A DNA stretch of 37,354 nucleotides from an uncultured Clostridia bacterium (GTDB lineage Bacteria > Bacillota > Clostridia > TANB77 > CAG-508). Numbering within the stretch: position 1 is the stretch's first letter; each line of letters begins with the position of its first letter. The position numbers were made by a program, and so were the translations under genes. The DNA lies in NCBI GenBank assembly GCA_947628115.1, contig CANQYS010000014.1, forward strand, positions 1-37,354. Reading direction: 5' to 3'. Of this stretch, positions 1 through 8,954 are shown in pieces. Below the pieces are notes generated by a model. It ran no database searches. It was not told where the DNA came from and saw nothing but the letters and a program-made list of their open reading frames with translations.

Positions 1-134
1 TCGCAAAATTCCTTTTTATTGCTTAATATATCTTTAAATAGTCTATCATGTGGCTTACCTATACCATATTCTACTGAACTTTCCATTAATAGCATATTAT
101 ACAGATTATAATTTTCGTAATTTATATTGTTCAC
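1..134 (-). CDS. Rpn/PD-(D/E)XK transposase-like protein, N-terminal fragment
   Basis: The gene runs off the left edge, so only about 44 N-terminal residues are visible. The stretch KPHDRLFKDILSNKKEF resembles the opening of the Rpn family of recombination-promoting nucleases (PD-(D/E)XK transposase-like proteins), which usually begin with a K-x-H-D-x-x-F-K-x-L-L motif. The start is uncertain. A GTG at 132-134 gives a product beginning VNNINYEN, but that GTG lies inside the apparent ribosome binding site AGAGAGGTGA. An in-frame ATA three codons on has the better spacing. Family assignment rests on this short motif only; the catalytic residues lie outside the window. Confidence 0.5.
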   Translation of the reverse strand, partial: MNNINYENYNLYNMLLMESSVEYGIGKPHDRLFKDILSNKKEFC

Positions 135-246
135 CTCTCTTTTTTATTGGTTTATTGACAATATTTTAATATAGTTATGTCTTTTTGTCAATATATGTTT
201 GAATTTTTCTTGCAAATTATAGCATTTTTCTATTCAATAAAAAATA

Positions 247-273
247 TGGGCAAGAATTTAATTCTCGCCCATG
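247..273 (-). terminator. Intrinsic terminator downstream of the prepilin gene
   Basis: ATGGGC-A-AGAAT, a TTA loop and the complementary arm ending GCCCAT form an 11-pair hairpin with one mismatch. On the minus strand it is followed at once by ATTTTTTATT, so it terminates the gene ending at 407. A weaker T tract on the plus side could make it bidirectional. The 134 bases between this hairpin and the prepilin stop codon hold no gene I can support. Confidence 0.7.
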
Positions 274-406
274 CTTTTATTTTATATCATTTTTTCTTGC
301 CTTGCAACATTTTTCGTTCGACTATTTTTGACACTGTTTTTTTTGCACATCTTTTACGTCCCCAATGTGCATTAGCTTAATTATTTATATTTACAGCATT
401 CAACGT

Positions 407-1478
407 CTACTGATTAACACGTACACAAGTTCCAGTAAGCCAGTCAGAAAGTCCATTAGCAAAACATATATTCTGGTCAAGTTCACATTCTCCTTCTTCT
501 GCCAAAGCTGTATAAGTTTCTTCTAATTCGTCGCCCAAGGTACCCGGTAAAAATCCAACGCGCAGTAGTTTTTCCATATCAAGAAGTTCAACGACAGTTC
601 CATTAATAGGATATTCAATGGAACGTGGATCATCTTCATTAAAATAATACCAACCAGTATCTAACCACTGACTCTCGTAGTAAGTACTCGGTGATTCAGT
701 AGAATTTTCAAAATAATAAGAACATTCCGTACCCAATCCACCAAGAGACCCACCGCACCAAATCATAAGATGTATAACCAAAACTTATTACACCATCCTC
801 CAATTCTATAAGCCAATATCCACCATCATTTTCTTCTGCTATAATAATTTGTTGATTATTATATCCATCTGGCATTACTTTTGGTAAATCTTTAAATGTT
901 ACATTTGTCCATTTATCTCCTAAACGTATATCTGTAATATCTCCTCCGATGGTTTCTGGATCATCATTAGGATTTGTACTACTATTACCTAGAATTGTTA
1001 TTTTTGTTTGTCCTATTTTATATTTGTATTTTCCGCCTTTTCCTTGTATTTCTATTGTTACATCTGTTTGTTCTGTTCCTTCTAGATTTTCTGGATCTGT
1101 ACTTACATTTTTATCTTCAAATTTATATTTTATATTTTCTACTGTTTTCTTTACATTTATTTTTCCATCATTTTCCCATTCTGCAAGGTCTATTATTTGC
1201 TCTAATATTGTTTCTCTTTCTGTTTGTTCTACTGCTGTTTGTGCTTTGCTAAACAATCCTCCATTTAAAGCTACATTAACTGTTACTGCAACTAGTATTA
1301 GCATTACTATTATTGTAATTATTAATGCTATTAATGTAATTCCTTTGGAGTCAGAAGTTAGTGTTTGCATTTTGGAATTTGGATTTGAGTAAGTCTTTGA
1401 AGAATTAGTTGTCCAAAGCACACCCCCTACATCTTTTGTATTTGCTTTGTTACGTTCTTTTGTTTTTAATTTTAACAT
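407..1478 (-). CDS. Type IV prepilin-like protein, read through one CGG +1 shift site
   Basis: About 356 residues if the extra C is skipped. Near residue 45 a prepilin signal, KG followed by ITLIALIITIIVM, gives the class III signal and hydrophobic alpha1 helix of type IV pilins and pseudopilins, so the product should be cut by a prepilin peptidase and exported. The N-terminal leader is long for this family. A soluble domain rich in D, E, T and W follows. Codon 242 is CGG (753-755); in frame it leads to a stop 15 codons later, while reading GGN gives Gly and continues for 115 more residues. The last 340 bases are near 40% GC against about 25% around them, which suggests a C-terminal module of different origin. 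AGAAGGAGAGG stands just before the ATG. No pilus assembly ATPase or peptidase is nearby; function unknown. Confidence 0.72.
753..755 (-). other. In-frame CGG, +1 shift site in the prepilin gene
   Basis: The codon order is TTG GTG CGG TGG. Skipping the C gives GTG GGT GGG TCT, encoding VGGS, and opens the frame to 407. The unshifted frame stops 15 codons after CGG. Confidence 0.75.
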
Positions 1479-1690
1479 GTGTTTTTCCTCTCCTTCTTTT
1501 GTTTATTTTTATTTCCATGAAAGAATATTATCACATGTTATTTTATTTTTTAATGTTTTTTATGTTTATTTGTAATTATATATTTTATTTTTAGTTTAAT
1601 ATTTTTTTATTTGTTGCATTATGAAAATGCTTTATTTCTATTTTATACATATTTTTATTTATTTTGGAAAAACTTATTAAAGATTAAATA

Positions 1691-1760
1691 AATTAAAGTT
1701 TGTGTGTTTCAGGTGAATTCAGGGCAGTCCCTAGAATTTTCCCATACAAACTACAATTTG
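1691..1760 (+). repeat. MITE-like repeat, short copy
   Basis: A roughly 70-base element bounded by imperfect inverted ends, AATTAAAGTTTGTG on the left and CATACAAACTACAATT on the right. Its core, GGTGAATTCAGGGCAGTCCC followed by TAGAATT, recurs at 21709-21833 with matching ends. It lies directly upstream of the gerKA ribosome binding site (AAAGGAGG at 1766-1773), so it is probably in the leader of the gerK transcript. The rest of 1479-1690 is AT-rich and shows no gene. Confidence 0.6.
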
Positions 1761-1777
1761 TCATTAAAGGAGGTTTT

Positions 1778-3480
1778 ATGAAAAATCTAAAAAATTTATT
1801 TACTAATATATTTTTATATAAAGAACCTCAAAATGTTTACGACTTTTCACTTCCTGAAAATTCTAATATTAATACTTCTAATGATAATAATGATAATGAT
1901 TCTTCAGATAATTCTAATCAAACTATATATGCTAACTTAAATGTAAATTTAGATTATATAAAAGTAAAATATAATACTCTTATAAATAGTGATATTAAAA
2001 TTAGAGAATTTAAATTAAATATTAAAGGTAAAGAATATAGTTCGGCACTTTTATTTATTGACGGAATGATAGATTCTGCAAGTATAAATAATTATATTCT
2101 AAGACCTATTATGTCTAAAGATAGTAATCCTACAAAGCAAAATCCTTCTGTTATAGCAAACAATATTACTGTTAGAAGAGTAAAAAAATTTAATTTGGAA
2201 GATTACGTATACAATTCTTTAATTCCTCAAAATACTATAGAAAAAACAAATAATTTTGAAAAAGTTTTTTCTAGTGTTAATATTGGTGATTGTGCATTAT
2301 TTATAGATACACTTTCTATTGCATTTGTTATTGATGTTAAAGGATTTGAGACTAGAAGTATATCTGAACCTAAAAATGAGGTTGTTGTAAGAGGTTCTCA
2401 AGAAGCCTTTGTAGAAAAACTTAGAACTAATACATCCATGCTTAGGAGATTAATTAGTAATGAGGATTTAATTATTGAAAATTCCTCTGTTGGTAAAGTA
2501 AGTAAAACTAAGGTTGCTATATGTTATATTAATAGTATAGCTAATAATGATTTAGTTGCTGAGGTAAAGTATAGAATAAATAATCTAAATGTTGATAATA
2601 TTATTTCTTCTGGTCAGTTAGAACAATTAATTCAAGATGATAGTTCTCTTACATTTCCTCAAATTATTGCAACAGAAAGGCCTGATAAGACTGCAAACCA
2701 TTTGCTTGAAGGAAGAGTAGCAGTTATTGTTGATGGCAGTCCATATGTTCTTATAATGCCTGGTGTTTTTATAGACTTTTTATCTTCTCCAGAAGATGTA
2801 AATTTAAAATATCAATATGCTAATTTATTAAAAATTATAAGAATTGTTGCTTTTATTATAACGTTATTTTTACCTGGTGTGTATGTAGCTATTACCAATT
2901 ATCATACAGAGTTACTGCCAACTGAACTTTTATTTACTATAGCAGCTGCTAGAAATACTGTTCCGTTTCCTGTTATATTTGAAATACTATTAATGGAATT
3001 TTCTTTTGAGTTAATAAGAGAAGCTGGACTTAGAGTTCCTACACCTATTGGTCCAACTATTCGGTATTGTTGGTGCATTAATACTTCGGAGAGGCTTCTG
3101 TTAGTGCAAATTTAGTAAGTCCGATTTTAATTATTATTGTTGCAATTACTGCAATTTGTTCATTTGCAATACCTGATTTTTCACTTGGATTTACTTTAAG
3201 AATTTTTAGATTTTTGTATATTATATTAGGATATATTTCTGGTTTTCTAGGAATTGCTATTGGTTTATTTATACAATTAGCTATTCTTTCAAACAGTAAA
3301 TCTTTTGGTGTTGCATATTTAGCACCATATTTACCAGTTACAAATTTAAGTACAGATGCTTCTTATTTTGTTCCACCTATGTGGCAAAGGGAAAAAAGAG
3401 CAGACTTTTTAAATACTAAACAACCTAGATCTCAAGGAAAAATAAGTATGAAATGGAAATTTTGGAAAGGAAATAAATAA
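1778..3480 (+). CDS. gerKA: GerA-family germinant receptor subunit A, two CGG +1 shift sites
   Basis: Membrane subunit A of a Ger-type spore germinant receptor in the inner spore membrane, about 566 residues once both shifts are made (B. subtilis GerKA is about 544). A hydrophilic N-terminal domain with an N/D/S-rich stretch precedes the conserved segment around GDCALFID and ERPDKTANHLLEGRVAVIVDG; the C-terminal half holds several membrane helices. CGG stands at codon 429 and again eight codons later in the shifted frame. Skipping both Cs gives GPTIGIVGALILGEASVSAN, a well-conserved GerA segment with glycines at both sites. Without the shifts the protein ends after 446 codons, inside the membrane domain. 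The ATG at 1778 follows AAAGGAGG; upstream in-frame starts lie in the repeat. The gene opens the gerK operon. Confidence 0.9.
3062..3064 (+). other. In-frame CGG, +1 shift site 1 in gerKA
   Basis: ACT ATT CGG TAT TGT becomes ACT ATT (C) GGT ATT GTT, giving the conserved TIGIVGA segment of GerA proteins. The unshifted frame ends at the TAG at 3113-3115. Confidence 0.85.
3087..3089 (+). other. In-frame CGG, +1 shift site 2 in gerKA
   Basis: This CGG is in phase only in the already shifted frame, 24 bases after GGT of site 1. CTT (C) GGA GAG GCT gives LGEA, as expected for the family. Without the second skip the frame stops at TGT TAG within a few codons. Confidence 0.85.
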
Positions 3481-3483
3481 TTT

Positions 3484-4578
3484 ATGAATTCATTACAAAA
3501 AATAGGTAAATTTGAAGCAATTGCATTAGTTGTTATTGTTACTATTAATCAAATAATATTTAACTTACCTAATACTATTATTATAAATACAGGTTCTTCT
3601 GCTTGGTTAAATGTAATTTATATTAGTATAATTGCAATTTTATTTTGTGTATTAATTTGTAAATTATTTAAAAAATTTCCTACTCAAGATATTGTAGATA
3701 TTTCTGAGTACTTAGGTGGTAAAGTACTAAAATTAATTATTGGATTATTATATATTTTATTTTTTATTTTCATATCAGGAATATTTTTAAGATATATGGC
3801 TATTAGTTTAAAATTGATATATTTTGAGGAAAGTCCTATTGTATTTTTATTATTATTATTTTTAGTTCCTGTTATATTTGCAATAAAATTAGGTATAAAA
3901 TCCACATCACAAGTAAATCTTTTATTTACACCTATAGTTTTATTTAGTATGCTTATTATTCTTTTCTCAACTGCAAAAGATTTTGTCCCTGAAAGAATTT
4001 TTCCAATTTTAGGTTTTGGAGCAGATAAAACATTTTTAATTGGATTAAATAATATTTTTACATTTTCTTGTTTTGCTTACCTTTATTTTTTAATGCCTGT
4101 TCTTAAAAACCCAGAGGATTTTAAAAAGATAGCTATTAGTTCAATTATAATTTCTGCAATATATTTGTTTTTAAGTGTTGTCTGTTTACTTATGATGTTT
4201 CCTTTTATAGCTTTTTCGGACGAAATGTTATCTGTTTATTTGTTAACTAGATTAATAGAATTTGGAAAATTTTTTCAAAGAGTTGATGCCATTTTCATTT
4301 TCGTTTGGATATTATCTCTCTTATCTTTTTTGAGTTTAACAGCAGAATTTACAATTAGAATTTTTAAAAAACTAACTAAAATAAAAAATCATAAAGAAAT
4401 GGGATATAGTTTATGTGCTATAATTTTTAGTGTTGCACTTATATTTAATAGTATATCTGATATAAAATATATTCAAAATGAGCTATTAAAATATATTGTT
4501 ATTTCACTAGTTTTTGTTATTAGTTTAATTATTTTAGTATTAGCAAATTTTAAGCATAAAAAGGGGAATGTAGCATGA
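3484..4578 (+). CDS. gerKB: Spore germination protein GerB-type transporter subunit
   Basis: A 364-residue integral membrane protein with about ten hydrophobic helices, the size and pattern of the GerAB/GerKB subunit. That subunit is an APC-superfamily protein that binds germinant in the inner spore membrane. The N-terminus, IGKFEAIALVVIVTINQIIF, matches the usual opening helix. It begins 3 bases after the gerKA stop, with GGAAAGG upstream, and its stop overlaps the gerKC start by 4 bases (ATGA), showing translational coupling. The frame is intact and holds no in-frame CGG; the one CGG in the sequence spans TCG GAC. Confidence 0.9.
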   Translation: MNSLQKIGKFEAIALVVIVTINQIIFNLPNTIIINTGSSAWLNVIYISIIAILFCVLICKLFKKFPTQDIVDISEYLGGKVLKLIIGLLYILFFIFISGIFLRYMAISLKLIYFEESPIVFLLLLFLVPVIFAIKLGIKSTSQVNLLFTPIVLFSMLIILFSTAKDFVPERIFPILGFGADKTFLIGLNNIFTFSCFAYLYFLMPVLKNPEDFKKIAISSIIISAIYLFLSVVCLLMMFPFIAFSDEMLSVYLLTRLIEFGKFFQRVDAIFIFVWILSLLSFLSLTAEFTIRIFKKLTKIKNHKEMGYSLCAIIFSVALIFNSISDIKYIQNELLKYIVISLVFVISLIILVLANFKHKKGNVA

Positions 4579-5808
4579 AAACAAAAGTAATAGCTATTTT
4601 ATTAATTTTATTATTTTGCTTATTTACCTTAAGTGGGTGTTATAACCAGCAAGGATTAGAAGGCTTAGCATATGCCGTTGCAATTGGTATAGATAAAGGT
4701 GAGAGTGATAAAATAAGAGTTAGCCTTCAACTTGCTATTCTTAGTAATAGTTCTGGCGGTAGTGGTGGAAGCAGTAGTCAGTCTCAAGAATCCACTGTGA
4801 CTACTGTAGATTGTGCCTCTGTTGACTCTCGGAATTGCTTTAGTAAATAGCTATATAAGTAAAAAAGTCAATTTATCTCATTGTAAAGCAATTGTTATAT
4901 CTGAAGAACTTGCAAATGAAGGTATTTCTGAATATATATTTACACTAGTAAATAATTTAGAGTTAAGACCTGACTGCAATGTTATAATTAGTAGATGCAG
5001 AGCATCTGATTACTTAGAAAACTCACAGCCAACTCTTGAAAGTGTATCTGCAAGATATTACGAATTTACATTAAATTCTAGTGAATATACAGGATTTACA
5101 GAGGATGTAAAATTATCAAATTTTTATTCAGATATGCTTAGTACTACAACTCAAGCACATGCAATATTAGGAGGTATTAATGCAAATTCTACACATCAAA
5201 ATCATTCTAACTTACCTCCATATGATACCGAAGGTTCATATAAAGCTGATGAAACCCCAATAAAAAGCGAAACCGGTCTAGAAAATATGGGAATAGCTGT
5301 ATTTAAAAAAGATAAATTGGTTGGTGAATTAACAGGAATGGAATCACTTTGTCATCTTCTTGTTGTTAATAAATTTGAAAGTGCAGTAATTAGTATACCT
5401 AATCCATATAATGTAGATTCCGTAATAAGTTTATATATATCCTATTCAAAAAAGCCTAAAACCTCAGTTAAAATTATAAATGGTACACCATATATAGAAT
5501 GCAATATTAATCTAACTGCTAATATACATTCTTTAGATAAAGATTTAAATTATTCAGATCAAAATACATTAAAAACTATAGAAGAATATGCTAACTCTTA
5601 TTTAGAACAAAGTATTTCTTCATATTTATATAAAACTGCCAAAGAATATAAAACAGATATTGGAAACTTTGGAAGGCATGTAATTAATAATTATTCTACA
5701 TGGAATGATTGGATAGAGTCTGACTGGTTATATAATTACCAAAATTCATTTTTTACAGTAAATGTTGAAACTAATATAGAAAGTGGTGAATTATATACTA
5801 AATTATAA
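4575..5808 (+). CDS. gerKC: Germination lipoprotein subunit C, one CGG +1 shift site
   Basis: Lipoprotein subunit of the germinant receptor, about 410 residues after the shift. The signal peptide ends in the lipobox LSGC (Cys at residue 22), so the mature protein is lipid-anchored on the outer face of the inner spore membrane. The next segment, GLEGLAYAVAIGIDKGE, is the usual start of GerAC-type proteins. Codon 86 is CGG (4830-4832). The unshifted frame stops six codons on; skipping C gives DSGIALVNSYISKKVNLSHC, which matches the family and continues to 5808. It overlaps gerKB by ATGA. A serine/glycine-rich linker (SGGSGGSSS) precedes the site and is longer than usual. Confidence 0.88.
4830..4832 (+). 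other. In-frame CGG, +1 shift site in gerKC
   Basis: GAC TCT CGG AAT TGC becomes GAC TCT (C) GGA ATT GCT TTA. The unshifted frame ends at the TAG at 4848-4850, leaving only a 91-residue lipoprotein stub. Confidence 0.85.
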
Positions 5809-5823
5809 TAAATGGAGGATTTT

Positions 5824-5991
5824 ATGCGTGTACTTGTAATTATTTTATCAATAATAATATTTGTTAAAACAGTAAGCTATGGTATTTATGAATTAAAGGA
5901 TAAAAATAAAGCAGGTGGAATTACTGTAATTGTTATTGCTACACTTGCACTCATTCTTCCAAATTTAATGATTTTAATACAAGGAGTTTAA
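5824..5991 (+). CDS. Small two-helix membrane protein, germinant-receptor D-subunit-like
   Basis: A 55-residue ORF beginning with ATG after TGGAGG, 15 bases downstream of gerKC and therefore in the same operon. It has two hydrophobic segments (residues 2-15 and about 33-52) separated by a short charged loop, ELKDKNKAGG. Small two-helix D-subunit proteins are known beside several Bacillus ger operons and modulate receptor function. The position, size and topology fit that role. I see no sequence motif that proves homology, so function is inferred from context. Confidence 0.65.
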   Translation: MRVLVIILSIIIFVKTVSYGIYELKDKNKAGGITVIVIATLALILPNLMILIQGV

Positions 5992-6096
5992 TTTAACAAC
6001 CCATTAAAATTTATTAAACCTTTTTTAATAATATGAATATTATATTATATGGAAGTTTTTATAATTCCGTTATTATTAAGAAAGGATAGATATTCT

Positions 6097-7218
6097 ATGA
6101 AAAAAATTTTTTTGGGCTGTTTTATTCTAATGTTTATTTTTTCATTAGGTTTTATTCCCAATATATGTAATAAAGTATATGCTCAAACTGAACCTTATTA
6201 TGATAAAAATTTTAATAATGGTATTGGTGCTTTTTTTGCTAATGGTAACCCTATAACTATTTCTGATATTGATGGTAAAACTACTATTACTTGGAATACA
6301 GGAAAAGAAGAAGTTACAAATACCACTCTTGTTTTTGGTGGAGGTCAAGCAAATTCTTCTTTTGATAGTGCAAGTATTACTTTAGAAAGTGGTACTGTTG
6401 GCTCTATATATAGCGGAGGTTTTTCTACATCTGCTACAGAGCCTGCAATAGTTGATAAAGCAACTATAACTATTAATGGTGGAACTGTTAATAGTTCAAT
6501 TTTAGGTGGTGGATTATTATACACTACAGTAAACAATTCAAATATAATTGTAAATGACGGTACTGCTACTTTTGTATTAGGTGGAGGTATTGCTAGTTAC
6601 ACGTATAATAAAATACCTTATAATACTGGAACAAAAGAAGCGCCTCAGGATTCTGGAACTATTGTTAAAGCTGCTAATATAACAATAAATAACGGTTCTA
6701 TTGAAGATTTATATGGTGGAGGTCAAGGATATTCAAACACAGAATCAACAAGTGTAAATATTAATGGTGGTACCTTTAAATATGTTACAGCTGGAGGTTC
6801 TAATGGATATACCGGTATTGCTGATGTTAATATAAATGGTGGCGATATAAATATTTATTTATCTACCAATAGAGGTACTGTAGATACTGTAAATTTAAAA
6901 ATGACTAATGGCAATGTTAAAGATTTATATATTGGTGGTGAAGATGCATTTGATGTTACAGGCATTTTAAATAAGATAAAAGCAAATTTATCTGGTGGAA
7001 AAGTAACTAATTTATATGCTGGCTTAAATGGCGGAGTTCCATTTAAAGTATCACCACCTAATTATCTTGTTTCTTACTCTCCTGGTGTTGTTGAAAATAA
7101 CTATATCCCAGATTTAATAAATATAAATACTTTATTAATAACAATTATCCCTATTTCTGTAGTATTGTTAATTGCAATAATAGCATTAGCTGTAAGAAAT
7201 GATAATTTGTTAGTTTAA
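6097..7218 (+). CDS. Secreted glycine-rich repeat protein with C-terminal membrane anchor
   Basis: About 373 residues from the ATG at 6097, preceded by AAAGGA. A signal peptide (MKKIFLGCF, hydrophobic core, cleavage near VYAQT) is followed by seven or eight irregular repeats of some 30-40 residues. Each repeat has the pattern T/N-I-T-I-N-N/G-G-T/S then L/I-Y-G-G-G, the look of a right-handed beta-helix surface protein. The C-terminus has one hydrophobic helix and a short tail, NDNLLV, so it is probably anchored in the membrane. It follows the gerK operon on the same strand but has a 105-base gap, so it may be separate. Family unknown; an adhesin or spore/cell surface role is a guess. Confidence 0.65.
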   Translation: MKKIFLGCFILMFIFSLGFIPNICNKVYAQTEPYYDKNFNNGIGAFFANGNPITISDIDGKTTITWNTGKEEVTNTTLVFGGGQANSSFDSASITLESGTVGSIYSGGFSTSATEPAIVDKATITINGGTVNSSILGGGLLYTTVNNSNIIVNDGTATFVLGGGIASYTYNKIPYNTGTKEAPQDSGTIVKAANITINNGSIEDLYGGGQGYSNTESTSVNINGGTFKYVTAGGSNGYTGIADVNINGGDINIYLSTNRGTVDTVNLKMTNGNVKDLYIGGEDAFDVTGILNKIKANLSGGKVTNLYAGLNGGVPFKVSPPNYLVSYSPGVVENNYIPDLININTLLITIIPISVVLLIAIIALAVRNDNLLV

Positions 7219-7243
7219 TAAAAACATTATTTAGATTATTAAA

Positions 7244-7508
7244 ATTTTTGGGCGTAATTCGGTATTCGTCAATATTTATTATCGATAGCGTCCAAAAATA
7301 AGTGTCTATAACGCTTTTATATAATAGAAAAGTAGAACTTTTTCTATGCAAGAACAACAGTGGGCTTTCTTTTTGTAGCAGACTATTTAAATTTATTTTA
7401 AAGCCCACACCCGTTGTTCTACCGCCAAAATTTTGAAAAAATTTTGTGTAGAATATTTGCAAAGCTTTGTTGAATAGGAAAAATCGTAGATTTTTCCTAT
7501 TCAACAAA
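7244..7508. other. Densely base-paired noncoding element, strand unknown
   Basis: No coding frame fits, yet almost the whole segment folds. It contains an 11-pair stem 7244-7254/7289-7299; a hairpin 7326-7333/7337-7345; a long-range stem of 8 + 9 pairs (7351-7358 with 7413-7420, 7360-7368 with 7400-7408); a 9-pair hairpin 7426-7434/7438-7446; and a perfect 20-pair hairpin 7466-7485/7489-7508 with a GTA loop. None is followed by a T run, so these are not terminators. It could be a structured RNA or the remnant of a non-autonomous mobile element. I recognise no known RNA class. Confidence 0.5.
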
Positions 7509-7534
7509 AAAAGACCCTAAAGGATCATTTTTTT
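7507..7534 (-). terminator. secG terminator
   Basis: On the minus strand GATCC-TTTA-GGGTC, with one G-U pair, is followed by seven T and preceded by A-rich sequence that extends the stem. It begins directly after the secG stop codon. Confidence 0.75.
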
Positions 7535-7535
7535 A

Positions 7536-7784
7536 TTATAACATATATAAAATCGATAGAACAATTGTAAGTAATACAAAAGTAATTCCTAAAATAATTG
7601 TCCACCTTTTTAGTTTTCCCTCTTTTGTTCTACCCTTATTTTTCTCATAAAAACTTGATGAACTTCCTCCGACTATTGCACCTGATGCTCCTTCATCATC
7701 TTTTGATTGCATTAAACAAATTACTATTAATATTAAACAATTTATTACAAAAATAACAGTTATTATGCTTTTTAATATATCCAC
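7536..7784 (-). CDS. secG: Preprotein translocase subunit SecG
   Basis: An 82-residue two-helix membrane protein. Helix 1 (ITVIFVINCLILIVICLMQ), the loop QSKDDEGASGAIVGGSSSSF with the family's glycine/serine-rich stretch, and helix 2 near the C-terminus identify SecG, the accessory subunit of the SecYEG channel. The start is taken as the GTG of VDILKS at 7784, seven bases after GGAGGT; the upstream in-frame ATG of METhionine-Glu-Val would lie inside that ribosome binding site. It is last in a minus-strand run after the sulfotransferase-like genes, with a gap of about 125 bases. The usual partners rnr and smpB are absent here. Confidence 0.9.
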   Translation of the reverse strand: MDILKSIITVIFVINCLILIVICLMQSKDDEGASGAIVGGSSSSFYEKNKGRTKEGKLKRWTIILGITFVLLTIVLSILYML

Positions 7785-7909
7785 TTCTACTACCTCCATA
7801 TGAATTTGACTTATATATTTTAGCATACTAAATTTTAAAATGCAATATCATTTCTTCATTTTCTTGTAATTATGGTTACTATTTTATATCTAGCTACATA
7901 TAATTTTTA

Positions 7910-8923
7910 TTAATTAGTAACAGATACTCTAAATCCATAATTGCTACCGCTACTTTTTGAATCTATAGTATATCTTCCACTTACAGGATCATTTCCTCCA
8001 TAATTAAAATAAAAATTTCCATCTCTTATTGTATTCCATTTTTCACTCTGTTCTTCTTCTATATTAGATTTTTCTAATGTCCATTCTGATACATTTCCAG
8101 CAAAATCATATATATTACATACTTTATTTTGTTCAGATGCTCCTGTTGTAAGTAATATATTTTTATATTCTTTTTTTACAAAATTTTCTGTAACATCTTG
8201 ATAATCTTGTCCATAGTTTTCACTATATTTACCTCTATTTACTATAAAGGAAGAAGTATAATAGTTTCCCCATGAGCTACTATTAGAATATACCATTTCA
8301 GCATTTATTTTTTCATTATCTATTGTATATCCATTTGTTTCTATAAACTTGCATACTAGGTCCCATTGGAATCCAAATAATAAATTACTTGAGTATGAAC
8401 TATTTGATATATATTTGGCAAGTTCTTGTGCCTCATCGAATGTAACATAGTTATATACATATAAATTTTGTTTGCTAAATGCTTCTGGTAAATTATCATC
8501 TATTTTATTTCTTGAATTTTCTGTTCCTATTTCGTATCTACTAATCCAAAAACCTCCATAAGTATATATACTAGATAAAACTTTTTGTTTTAATTCTTCA
8601 TATTCCTCTGTATCTGCATATTCTTCTGAAGAATAATCTTTTACATATTCTTTTATGTCTAACTCTATATTTTTATAATCATTATTATCTTTTGCATTTT
8701 TAAATACTATTGTTTTAGGTACACATATCCATACCCATTCATTTCCATATTTATCTTTTATTGTCATTCCCTTTGTTACATCACTCTCTATAATCTCACA
8801 TTCATCCCCTAGTAGGTATGGAAAAGTATCTTGCTTAGTTTTATTTTTATAAATTAATATAAATGTAATAACAGCAACTAAGCAAATAAATATTATTGCT
8901 ATTATATATGTTCTTTTTTTCAT
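7910..8923 (-). CDS. Membrane-anchored SUMF1/FGE-like (C-type-lectin fold) protein
   Basis: 337 residues with an N-terminal membrane anchor (residues 5-24) and an extracellular domain. Motifs of the formylglycine-generating-enzyme-like fold are visible: GGFWISRYEIG, IYDFAGNVSEWTLE, RDGNF and the terminal NYGFRVSV. True FGE enzymes bind copper through a C-terminal cysteine pair. Here the C-terminal part after VCNIYDF has no cysteine, so catalysis is unlikely and a ligand-binding role is more plausible. The ATG follows AGAGG. It is the third gene of a minus-strand run after two arylsulfotransferase-family proteins, 31 bases behind the second, so probably co-transcribed with them. Confidence 0.72.
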   Translation of the reverse strand: MKKRTYIIAIIFICLVAVITFILIYKNKTKQDTFPYLLGDECEIIESDVTKGMTIKDKYGNEWVWICVPKTIVFKNAKDNNDYKNIELDIKEYVKDYSSEEYADTEEYEELKQKVLSSIYTYGGFWISRYEIGTENSRNKIDDNLPEAFSKQNLYVYNYVTFDEAQELAKYISNSSYSSNLLFGFQWDLVCKFIETNGYTIDNEKINAEMVYSNSSSWGNYYTSSFIVNRGKYSENYGQDYQDVTENFVKKEYKNILLTTGASEQNKVCNIYDFAGNVSEWTLEKSNIEEEQSEKWNTIRDGNFYFNYGGNDPVSGRYTIDSKSSGSNYGFRVSVTN

Positions 8924-8954
8924 CTTTTATATACCTCTTTCTATTATGTATATA

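Noticed and set aside
949-1594. Several plus-strand ORFs rich in F, L and Y
   Set aside because: They are antisense shadows of the prepilin gene or of its AT-rich upstream region. The same applies to hydrophobic antisense ORFs opposite ftsH, alr, rluD, proS and others.
1700-1777. Start of gerKA at the upstream ATG near 1700
   Set aside because: That extension is encoded by the MITE-like repeat and lies before the strong AAAGGAGG; the ATG at 1778 is the proper start.
7151-7507. A minus-strand 118-residue ORF through the structured element
   Set aside because: It overlaps the end of the surface-protein gene and all the hairpins, has no ribosome binding site and no family resemblance.
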